A DNA stretch of 5,261 nucleotides from assembly GCA_018711785.1 (NCBI GenBank), contig DVHW01000011.1:1-5261 (forward strand), read 5' to 3'. Under the pieces are notes generated by a model. That model saw only the letters and a program-made list of their open reading frames with translations. It did not search any database and had not been told where the DNA came from. The DNA comes from Candidatus Galloscillospira excrementavium. Its GTDB lineage: Bacteria; Bacillota; Clostridia; Oscillospirales; Oscillospiraceae. Every line of letters begins with the position of its first letter. Within the stretch, counting starts at the first letter, position 1. Shown here piece by piece: positions 1 through 4,959 of this stretch. The position numbers were made by a program, and so were the translations under genes.

Positions 1-42
1 GCCGCCTCCTACACAGGGCAGTACCTGAAGCGGGTGCTGTGA
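1..42 (+). CDS. uvrA: UvrA C-terminus (partial, excinuclease ABC subunit A)
   Basis: The window opens inside a reading frame that encodes AASYTGQYLKRVL and stops at TGA (40-42). The tail S-Y-T-G-x-Y/F-L-K-x-V-L matches the extreme C-terminus of UvrA, the ATPase that recognises bulky DNA lesions in nucleotide excision repair. Only 13 residues are visible, so the call rests on this short signature; no ABC ATPase motif lies inside the window. The 5' end is outside the window. A strong hairpin follows 4 nt after the stop, consistent with this being the last gene of its transcription unit. Confidence 0.72.
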   Translation, partial: AASYTGQYLKRVL

Positions 43-46
43 AACA

Positions 47-84
47 TCGGGCCGCTCTCCCGGGGAACCGGGAGGGCGGCCCGA
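47..84 (+). terminator. GC-rich 17-bp hairpin after uvrA, no U-tract
   Basis: Arms 47-63 and 68-84 pair along all 17 positions (one G-U wobble, T56-G75) around a GGAA loop, which fits the GNRA tetraloop pattern. It begins 4 nt past the uvrA stop. The downstream bases are ACCGCTGCTCC rather than a T-run, so it is not a canonical intrinsic terminator. It may be a U-less terminator, a 3'-end stabiliser that blocks exonucleases, or a processing remnant. The structure is seen directly; the terminating role is inferred from its position. Confidence 0.6.
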
Positions 85-109
85 CCGCTGCTCCACTGTA
101 ATGGGGAAA

Positions 110-121
110 AAGACCGGTCTT
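110..121. promoter_or_regulatory. Perfect 12-bp palindrome overlapping the -35
   Basis: AAGACCGGTCTT reads identically on both strands and its last two bases are the first two of the proposed -35 hexamer TTGCCG. A dimeric regulator bound here would compete with RNA polymerase. No known regulator is recognised from the sequence; the operator role is inference from symmetry and position. Confidence 0.35.
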
Positions 122-148
122 GCCGGGTTGCCAAAAATCTGGTAAAAT
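120..148 (+). promoter_or_regulatory. Sigma-A type promoter of the xre-comEC-holA-rnmV operon
   Basis: A -35 like TTGCCG (120-125) and a -10 like TAAAAT (143-148) are separated by exactly 17 bp, close to the TTGACA/TATAAT consensus. The site lies in the only A/T-rich stretch between the uvrA hairpin and the XRE start, leaving a leader of roughly 55-60 nt. A second weak -10 (TATAGT, 156-161) has no -35 at good spacing. The -35 overlaps a perfect palindrome and the -10 overlaps an imperfect dyad, so repression here is plausible but unproven. Confidence 0.6.
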
Positions 149-181
149 TAAACCGTATAGTTTGTTTTCACCAAAGGAAGC

Positions 182-195
182 CTACCAAATGGTAG
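182..195. promoter_or_regulatory. Inverted repeat CTACCA-AA-TGGTAG, candidate operator
   Basis: Two perfect 6-bp arms flank a 2-bp centre, 18 bp ahead of the XRE start codon and downstream of the promoter. The half-site TGGTA recurs at 140-144, where it abuts the -10 box and forms the right arm of the imperfect dyad TTGCCA-N6-TGGTAA (128-145, one mismatch). A repeated half-site near the gene for an HTH regulator suggests autoregulation. The repeats are seen; the binding protein is inferred. Confidence 0.35.
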
Positions 196-213
196 TGTGA
201 CCTGGGTGATAAC

Positions 214-438
214 ATGTACTTCAGACGGCTTGCAGACGTCAGAAACGACAAAGATCTGAAACAGAAGGAAGTAGCCGCTGTTCTGGGGATGAATCCGGTC
301 GTATACAGCCGGTATGAAAAAGGCCAGCGGGAGATCCCCGTGTGGGCGCTGATCAAGCTGGCGGAGTTCTACCATACCAGCACGGACTACCTCCTGGGCC
401 TCACCGATAACCCCAGCCCGCCCGCGCCCCATGCGTAA
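214..438 (+). CDS. XRE-family helix-turn-helix regulator (74 aa)
   Basis: This is a stand-alone Cro/C1-type DNA-binding protein. Residues about 6-61 form the five-helix XRE fold. QKEVAAVL (17-24) is helix 2, the turn is at GMN (25-27), and PVVYSRYEKG (28-37) is the recognition helix, followed by the family's REIPVWALIKLAEFY segment and the closing DYLLGLTD motif (58-65). No sensor or dimerisation domain follows, only a short Pro/Ala tail whose codons run into comEC. ATG 214 is the only ATG/GTG/TTG start after the in-frame stop at 193-195. GGTGAT (205-210) matches the 3' part of the extended Shine-Dalgarno at suitable distance. The final 8 nt overlap the start of comEC, so the two are probably co-transcribed and translationally coupled. 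The gene is visibly less G+C-rich than the three genes after it. Its target is unknown; its own promoter and possibly a competence function are the natural guesses. Confidence 0.88.
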   Translation: MYFRRLADVRNDKDLKQKEVAAVLGMNPVVYSRYEKGQREIPVWALIKLAEFYHTSTDYLLGLTDNPSPPAPHA

Positions 439-2716
439 GCTGGCCTCCTTCGCCCTCCCCTTCGCCGGGGCGGTCTTCTTGGCGGTCTACCTCCTGCCGG
501 GGGAGCTCTGGCTCCCGGCGGGGCTTCTCTGCGCCCTGGGGACGGCGGCGTGCCTGTTCTTCCACGGGGACGGGCGGCTGCGGGCCGCCCTCCTAACCCT
601 GGGCCTCGCGGCGGGCTTTCTGTGGAGCGCGGGGTATGAGGTCCTCTTCCTCGCCCCGGCCTATGACCTGGCGGGACAGGAGACCGCCGTCACCGCCGTG
701 GCCGACGCCTGGCCCCGGGAGACCGCCTACGGCTTCTCGGTGACCGTCCGGGTGCGGCAGGAGGGCAGACCCGAGGTGAAGGCCATCCTCTACCTGGACG
801 AGGACGCCTCCCACATCCGGCCCGGGGACGAATTGACCTTCACCGCTGAGTTCCGCCTGGCGGACACCCTGGGCGGGGAGGAGAGCGACTATTACTTCTC
901 CCGGGGGATCTACCTGGCGGCCTACGGCGACGGCATGCCGGAGGTGGACCGGCCGGAGCGGATGCCCCTGCGCTACCTGCCCGCCCTGCTGGCCCGGCGG
1001 CTGGGGGAGGTCCTCTCGGCGCTCTACCCGCCGGAGGAGGCGGGGGTGATGGCCGCCCTCATCACCGGGGACCGCACCGGCCTGTCCGCGTCCTTTTACG
1101 CAGCCCTCAAGCGGGTGGGCCTGGCCCATGTGGTGGCGGTGTCCGGGATGCACCTGGTGTTCCTGGTCCAGCTGGTCCAGACCCTGACCCGGCAGAAAAA
1201 CCACCGCCGCCTAGCCCTCATCACCATCCCGGTGCTGCTGCTGTTCATGGCCGTCACCGGCTTCCCGGCGTCGGTGGTCCGGGCGGGGGTGATGGAGATC
1301 CTCCTCCTGCTGGCCCCGGCCCTGGGCCGGGAGCGGGACGGCCTCACCTCCCTCTCTCTGGCCCTGCTGGTGCTGCTGGCGGCCAACCCGTACAGCGCCG
1401 CCGACGTGGGGCTCCAGCTCTCGTTCGCCTCTGTGGCGGGCATTTTGCTCCTGTCCACCCGTATGGCGGACTGGGCCGACCGGCGCTGGCGCCTGGCGGA
1501 AAAGCGGAAGGGAGCAAAGGAACTGGCCCGGCGGGCGGGGCGCTTCGTCACCGGCAGCCTGGCCACCACCCTGGGGGCCATGGCCTTCACCACCCCGCTG
1601 ACGGCCTGGTACTTCGGCACGATTTCCCTCCTCTCGCCCCTGGCCAACCTGCTCTCCCTGTGGGCGGTGTCCCTGGCCTTTGCCCTGGGGCTTCTGTCGG
1701 CGGTGCTGGGGCTTGTGTGGCTGCCCCTGGGAGAGTTGCTGGCCTTTTTCGGCGCCCTCCCGGTGCGCTATCTTCTGGCGCTGGCCCCGTTTTTGGGCCG
1801 GTTCCCCTTTGCCGCCGTGCCCATGCGCACGCCCTACCTCTGGCTGTGGCTGCTGCTGGTGTACGCCGTGGCACTGGGGTACCTCCTGTGGCCGGGGCAG
1901 CGCAAGCGGCCCGTCCTCCCCCTCTCGGCCTGCGCCCTGGCCCTGGCCGCCGCCCTGGTGTGCAACGCCATGACCTACACCGGCGGCGATCTGACGGTGT
2001 CGGTGCTGGACGTGGGGCAGGGGCTGTGCGTGGTGCTCCGCTCCCAGGGGCAGACCGTGGTGGTGGACTGCGGCGGCAGCGGCGCGGACAATGCCGGGGA
2101 CGTGGCGGCAGACCACCTCCAGAGCCTGGGGGAGGGCCGGGTGGACCTGCTGGTCCTCACCCACTACCACGCCGACCACACCAACGGGGTGGCCGAGCTG
2201 ATGGAGCGGCTGGACGTGGCCGCCCTGGCCGCCCCCGACGTGGAGGCGGACGACCCCCTCCGGGATGAGATCCTCGCCCTGGCGGCGGCGGAGGGGGCGG
2301 AGGTGTTCCTCCTGGAGGAGGACGCCAACGTGGACTTCGGCCTGGCGGGCCTGCACCTGTACGCGCCCCTGGGCCGGGGGGACACCAACGAGGAGGGGCT
2401 GTCGGTGCTGGCCTCCCGCGGGGCGTACGAGGCCCTCATCACCGGGGACATGGGGGAGGACGTGGAGCGGCGGCTGGTGAAATACGGGGACCTGCCCGAC
2501 ATCGAGCTGCTGGTGGTGGGCCACCACGGCTCCAGATATTCTACTGGCGAGGCGCTGCTGCTGGCCTCTACACCGGAGTACGCCGTCATCTCGGTGGGGC
2601 ACAACTCCTACGGCCACCCGGCCCAGGAGACCCTGGAGCGGCTGGCCGCCGCGGGCTGCGACATCTACCGTACCGACGGGATGGGCACGGTGACCATGAC
2701 AGTGCGAGGAGAGTGA
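431..2716 (+). CDS. comEC: ComEC/Rec2-type DNA internalisation channel (761 aa)
   Basis: ComEC is the inner-membrane channel that carries single-stranded DNA into the cytoplasm during natural transformation. N-terminal hydrophobic helices (about 5-75) precede a soluble beta-rich region of the DUF4131 type (about 80-175). The polytopic Competence domain (about 190-490) carries ITGDR (211-215) and the signature VSGMH (237-241). A C-terminal metallo-beta-lactamase domain starts at DVGQG (527-531) and has HxHxDH (H578, H580, D582, H583), TGD with D673, GHHGS (697-701) and GHNSYGHP (723-730). The metal-binding set is therefore intact, consistent with a nuclease role proposed for this domain. The length agrees with B. 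subtilis ComEC (about 776 aa). No purine-rich ribosome site precedes ATG 431 (the bases before it are nearly all C and G). The frame has a stop at 350-352 and no earlier ATG/GTG/TTG, so translation probably depends on coupling to the XRE gene. Its stop overlaps the start region of holA. No other competence gene is in view. Confidence 0.95.
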   Translation: MRKLASFALPFAGAVFLAVYLLPGELWLPAGLLCALGTAACLFFHGDGRLRAALLTLGLAAGFLWSAGYEVLFLAPAYDLAGQETAVTAVADAWPRETAYGFSVTVRVRQEGRPEVKAILYLDEDASHIRPGDELTFTAEFRLADTLGGEESDYYFSRGIYLAAYGDGMPEVDRPERMPLRYLPALLARRLGEVLSALYPPEEAGVMAALITGDRTGLSASFYAALKRVGLAHVVAVSGMHLVFLVQLVQTLTRQKNHRRLALITIPVLLLFMAVTGFPASVVRAGVMEILLLLAPALGRERDGLTSLSLALLVLLAANPYSAADVGLQLSFASVAGILLLSTRMADWADRRWRLAEKRKGAKELARRAGRFVTGSLATTLGAMAFTTPLTAWYFGTISLLSPLANLLSLWAVSLAFALGLLSAVLGLVWLPLGELLAFFGALPVRYLLALAPFLGRFPFAAVPMRTPYLWLWLLLVYAVALGYLLWPGQRKRPVLPLSACALALAAALVCNAMTYTGGDLTVSVLDVGQGLCVVLRSQGQTVVVDCGGSGADNAGDVAADHLQSLGEGRVDLLVLTHYHADHTNGVAELMERLDVAALAAPDVEADDPLRDEILALAAAEGAEVFLLEEDANVDFGLAGLHLYAPLGRGDTNEEGLSVLASRGAYEALITGDMGEDVERRLVKYGDLPDIELLVVGHHGSRYSTGEALLLASTPEYAVISVGHNSYGHPAQETLERLAAAGCDIYRTDGMGTVTMTVRGE
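2706..2711 (+). promoter_or_regulatory. Ribosome binding site that decides the holA start
   Basis: GAGGAG lies inside the last codons of comEC. It is 7 nt from ATG 2719 (ideal) but only 1 nt from the in-frame GTG 2713 (too close), so ATG 2719 is the better start. Confidence 0.65.
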
Positions 2717-2718
2717 CC

Positions 2719-3759
2719 ATGGCAGGAAAGAGCAGGGCGGACCAGTCCGCCTATCAGAAGCTGAAAAAGGACATCGCCGCCGGGGACATCGGCCGGCTGT
2801 ATGTCTTTCACGGGGAGGAGACCTACCTCCGGGACCACTACCTGGGCCAGATGCGGAAAAAACTCCTCCCCGCCGGGATGGAGGAGTTCAACCTCCACAC
2901 CCTGAACGGCAGGGAGTTCGATGTGCGCACCCTGGAGCAGCTGGTGGACTGCCTGCCCATGATGAGCGGGCGCACCCTCATCCAGGTGAACGACTACGAC
3001 CTCTACAAGGGGGGCGACAAGGACGCCCTGGCGGCGCTGCTCAGCGACCTGCCGGAGTACGTGTGCCTGGTGTTCGTCTACGACCTCATCGAGTACAAGG
3101 CCGACGCCCGGACCAAGCTGGCCGGGGTGCTGAAGAAGTACGGCAGCGTGGTGGCCTTCAACCGGCAGGAGCAGGGGGACCTGGTGGACTGGATCGCCCG
3201 CCGCTTTCGGGCCCTGGATAAGGACATCGGCACCGAGGAGGCCAAGTACCTCATCTTCCTCTGCGGGGACCTGATGACCACCCTCATCTCGGAGATCGGC
3301 AAGATCGGCGCCTACGCCCCCCACCACCGCATTACCCGGGAGGATATCGACGCGGTGGCCACCCCCCAGCTGGACGCGGTGGTGTTCCAGATGACCGACG
3401 CCATCGCCCAGGGGAACTTCGACCGGGCGGCGGCGGTGCTCTCCGACCTGTTCCACATGCAGGAGGCCCCCATCAAGCTCCTCTCCGTCCTGGGCCGGCA
3501 GCTGCGGCAGCTCTACACCGCCCGGCTGGCCATCGAGGAGCGGAAGAGCGCCGGGTATCTCATGGAGCTGTGGGGGATGCGCTCGGCCTGGCCGGCGGAG
3601 AAGCTGATGCAGTCGGCCCGGCGGTTCTCCCTGCCCTGGTGCCGCAATGCGGTGCTCCGCTGCGCCCAGTGCGACCTGGCCATGAAGTCCACCGGCGCCG
3701 ACGGACAGGAGCTGATGACCTCCCTGCTCCTGGAGCTGGCCCAGAAAAAGGGCGCATAG
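2719..3759 (+). CDS. holA: DNA polymerase III delta subunit (346 aa)
   Basis: HolA is the delta subunit of the clamp loader; it opens the beta sliding clamp during chromosome replication. The N-terminal segment RLYVFHGEETYLRDHYL (26-42) is the family's degenerate nucleotide-fold start, with GEE-YL conserved and no working Walker A lysine, as expected for delta. The middle carries the linker domain, with helices around FLCGDLMTTLISEIGKI. The C-terminal collar domain shows LLSVLGRQLRQLYTARL and a late helix ending DLAMKSTGADGQELMTSLLLEL, matching the usual D-x-x-x-K-x-G pattern near the end. The length is typical (about 340 aa). ATG 2719 is chosen over GTG 2713 because of the ribosome site; with either start the gene is packed against the comEC stop (2714-2716). 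comEC-holA adjacency is common in Firmicutes, but here an RNase M5-like gene follows instead of rpsT, which is the usual neighbour in Bacillus. Confidence 0.93.
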   Translation: MAGKSRADQSAYQKLKKDIAAGDIGRLYVFHGEETYLRDHYLGQMRKKLLPAGMEEFNLHTLNGREFDVRTLEQLVDCLPMMSGRTLIQVNDYDLYKGGDKDALAALLSDLPEYVCLVFVYDLIEYKADARTKLAGVLKKYGSVVAFNRQEQGDLVDWIARRFRALDKDIGTEEAKYLIFLCGDLMTTLISEIGKIGAYAPHHRITREDIDAVATPQLDAVVFQMTDAIAQGNFDRAAAVLSDLFHMQEAPIKLLSVLGRQLRQLYTARLAIEERKSAGYLMELWGMRSAWPAEKLMQSARRFSLPWCRNAVLRCAQCDLAMKSTGADGQELMTSLLLELAQKKGA

Positions 3760-3770
3760 GGGGCGGGACC

Positions 3771-4361
3771 ATGTGGAGGATTCAGGAGGCCATCGTGGTG
3801 GAGGGCCGGTACGACAAGAACACCCTCTCCCAGCTGGTGGACACCGTGATTTTGGAGACCTCCGGCTTTGGTATCTTCAAGGACGAGGAGCGCCTGGCCC
3901 TCCTCCGCCGCCTGGCCCAGGAGCGGGGGCTCATCGTCCTCACCGACTCGGACGGCGCGGGGTTTGTCATTCGCAATTTTCTCAAGGGTGCCATCGACCC
4001 GGCCAGGGTCAAGCACGCCTATATCCCCGACCGTCCGGGCAAGGAGCGGCGCAAGCGCCGGCCGGGCCGGGAGGGCAAGCTGGGGGTGGAGGGCATGCCG
4101 CCCCAGGTGCTGGAGGAGGCCCTCCGCCGGGCCGGGGCCACCTTCCTGGACGGGGACGCCCCGCCGGAGCGGGGGGAGCCCATCACCAAGGCCGACCTCT
4201 TCGCCGCCGGCCTCTCCGGCAGAGCGGACTCCGCTGAGCGCCGCCAGGCCCTGCTCCGGCGGCTGGACCTGCCGGAGCACATGACGGCCAACGCCCTGCT
4301 GGCGGTGCTCAACGCCCTGTACGGCCGGGAGGAGCTCCTGGCCCTGCTGGGGGAGGATTAA
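3771..4361 (+). CDS. rnmV: RNase M5-like Toprim protein with DUF4093-type C-terminus (196 aa)
   Basis: RNase M5 performs the final trimming of 5S rRNA precursors in low-G+C Gram-positives using a Toprim active site. Here the Toprim glutamate motif is VVEGRYD (9-15, catalytic E11) and the acidic motif is TDSDGAG (58-64, D59 and D61), followed by IRNFL (67-71). A basic stretch KERRKRRPGR (91-100) leads into GVEGM (105-109), a motif shared with RNase M5 and probably involved in RNA contact. The C-terminal part, with GDAPPERGEPITKADLFAAG (128-147), LSG (148-150), RR-LL-LDLP and MTANALL (171-177), corresponds to the DUF4093 region seen in clostridial relatives. ATG 3771 is preferred because the Toprim fold starts right after it and a G-rich site (AGGGGGCGGG, 3758-3767) precedes it. 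It lies 11 nt after the holA stop and ends the operon before a strong terminator. 5S maturation is inferred from the family; the DSD motif differs from DPD in B. subtilis RNase M5, so substrate identity is less certain. Confidence 0.82.
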   Translation: MWRIQEAIVVEGRYDKNTLSQLVDTVILETSGFGIFKDEERLALLRRLAQERGLIVLTDSDGAGFVIRNFLKGAIDPARVKHAYIPDRPGKERRKRRPGREGKLGVEGMPPQVLEEALRRAGATFLDGDAPPERGEPITKADLFAAGLSGRADSAERRQALLRRLDLPEHMTANALLAVLNALYGREELLALLGED

Positions 4362-4374
4362 CTGCCTGCCTGCC

Positions 4375-4391
4375 CAGAGCGGGGCGCTCTG
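4375..4391. other. Short GC hairpin before the terminator
   Basis: CAGAGCG (4375-4381) and CGCTCTG (4385-4391) pair perfectly around a GGG loop, 13 nt past the rnmV stop and 7 nt before the main terminator stem. No T-run follows. It may assist termination or protect the 3' end; no separate function can be assigned. Confidence 0.35.
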
Positions 4392-4398
4392 CCAGACG

Positions 4399-4433
4399 AA
4401 ATCAGCCGGCCCACAGGCCGGCTGATTTTTTTT
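4399..4433 (+). terminator. Intrinsic (Rho-independent) terminator after rnmV
   Basis: A perfect 13-bp stem pairs 4399-4411 with 4416-4428 around a CACA loop, with a core of CAGCCGGCC/GGCCGGCTG, and runs directly into eight T's (4426-4433). This is a textbook terminator closing the xre-comEC-holA-rnmV unit and insulating it from the stress operon downstream. The opposite strand has only three T's after the stem, so it is mainly one-directional. Confidence 0.95.
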
Positions 4434-4454
4434 CGAAAAATTTCAAAAAAGGGC

Positions 4455-4483
4455 TTTACAAAGGGCTACCATTGTGGTATGAT
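4455..4483 (+). promoter_or_regulatory. Sigma-A promoter with extended -10 for the perR-rubrerythrin operon
   Basis: TTTACA (4455-4460) and TATGAT (4478-4483) are spaced by 17 bp, and TGG (4475-4477) immediately before the -10 gives an extended -10. Each hexamer differs from consensus at one position, so it should be strong. It sits in the A/T-rich gap after the terminator. The sequence TGATAAT (4480-4486), overlapping the -10, equals one half of the known Fur-box pattern TGATAATNATTATCA, but the other half is not conserved. Confidence 0.8.
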
Positions 4484-4501
4484 AATCACGCAAACAAGAA
4501 C

Positions 4502-4512
4502 TAATACTATTA
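4502..4512. promoter_or_regulatory. Palindrome TAATA-C-TATTA, candidate PerR/Fur operator
   Basis: A perfect 5-1-5 A/T-rich inverted repeat lies between the promoter -10 and the ribosome binding site of the Fur-family gene. Fur-family regulators bind A/T-rich dyads with a one-base centre and often repress their own operon. It does not match the B. subtilis PerR box (TTATAATNATTATAA) in phase, so the operator call is a positional inference only. Confidence 0.4.
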
Positions 4513-4514
4513 AC

Positions 4515-4521
4515 AAGGAGG
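4515..4521 (+). promoter_or_regulatory. Strong ribosome binding site of the perR-like gene
   Basis: AAGGAGG sits 5 nt before ATG 4527 and fixes that start. The in-frame ATG at 4479 lies within the -10 box and so would be upstream of the transcript. Confidence 0.9.
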
Positions 4522-4526
4522 AATCC

Positions 4527-4946
4527 ATGGAGCGCGCCATTCGGTACAGCAAAAAGCGGGAAGCGATCCTGGATGCCATCCGAAACACAGAAGTCCACCC
4601 CTCCGCTGAGTGGGTCTACCACACGCTCAAGCCGACGCATCCCGATCTGAGCCTGGGCACAGTCTACCGGAACCTCAGTTTTTTCCGGGAGCAGGGGATG
4701 ATCCAATGCGTGGCGGTGGTGAACGGACAGGAGCGATTCGATGCCGTTACCGCCCCCCACAGCCACTTTATCTGCGACCGCTGCGGCGCGGTGGAGGACC
4801 TGTACAAGATCCCGGTGGATCACGACCTGGATGTCCAGGTCAGCAGGGAGTACGGCGTTCGGGTGGCACGACATGAGGTTGTTTTCCACGGCACGTGCAG
4901 AAGCTGCACGTTACAGCAAATAGAAGGAAAAAATCAAAAAAATTAG
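4527..4946 (+). CDS. perR: PerR-like Fur-family peroxide/metal regulator (139 aa)
   Basis: This is a Fur-family repressor: an N-terminal winged helix (about 5-70), with HPSAEWVYHTLK and the recognition segment LSLGTVYRNLSFFREQG (41-57), then a C-terminal metal-binding dimerisation domain. Structural zinc cysteines are present as CDRC (C83, C86) and CRSC (C124, C127). Aligning by eye to B. subtilis PerR, the regulatory-site ligands H37, D85, H91, H93 and D104 correspond to H24, D72, H78, H80 and D91. The Asp at D91, where iron-sensing Fur usually has Glu, favours PerR, which senses H2O2 by oxidation of the iron-binding histidines. Glu90 is adjacent, so a Fur assignment is not fully excluded. 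ATG 4527 is set by AAGGAGG. The gene shares an operon with the rubrerythrin 13 nt downstream, the expected target of a peroxide sensor in an anaerobe. It is less G+C-rich than comEC-holA-rnmV. Confidence 0.85.
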   Translation: MERAIRYSKKREAILDAIRNTEVHPSAEWVYHTLKPTHPDLSLGTVYRNLSFFREQGMIQCVAVVNGQERFDAVTAPHSHFICDRCGAVEDLYKIPVDHDLDVQVSREYGVRVARHEVVFHGTCRSCTLQQIEGKNQKN

Positions 4947-4959
4947 GAGGAAAATCAGT

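Noticed and set aside
156..161. TATAGT as an alternative -10 for the XRE promoter
   Set aside because: TTGCCA (128-133) is 22 bp away, too far for a normal spacer; the TTGCCG-17-TAAAAT pair is better.
148..432. Minus-strand open frame (94 codons) opposite the XRE gene
   Set aside because: It has no recognisable domain and is antisense to a clear HTH gene; it also crosses the promoter region.
1211..2617. Long minus-strand open frame (468 codons) opposite comEC
   Set aside because: It lies antisense to an intact, motif-rich comEC; the translation is a low-complexity Gly/Gln/His/Pro/Arg mix typical of the complement of G+C-rich coding DNA.
2713..2715. GTG as the holA start, overlapping the comEC stop
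   Set aside because: The GAGGAG ribosome site is only 1 nt away, while ATG 2719 is at ideal distance.
3570..3770. Upstream extension of the RNase M5-like frame
   Set aside because: It overlaps holA out of frame and gives Gly/Ala/Pro-rich sequence unrelated to the Toprim fold, which starts right after ATG 3771.
3782..4312. Antisense and other-frame open frames across rnmV
   Set aside because: They are Arg/Ser/Pro-rich shadows of a real gene with no domain or ribosome site.
4479..4526. Upstream in-frame ATG for the PerR-like protein
   Set aside because: It lies inside the -10 element and lacks a ribosome site; ATG 4527 has AAGGAGG at 5 nt and matches the family's N-terminus.
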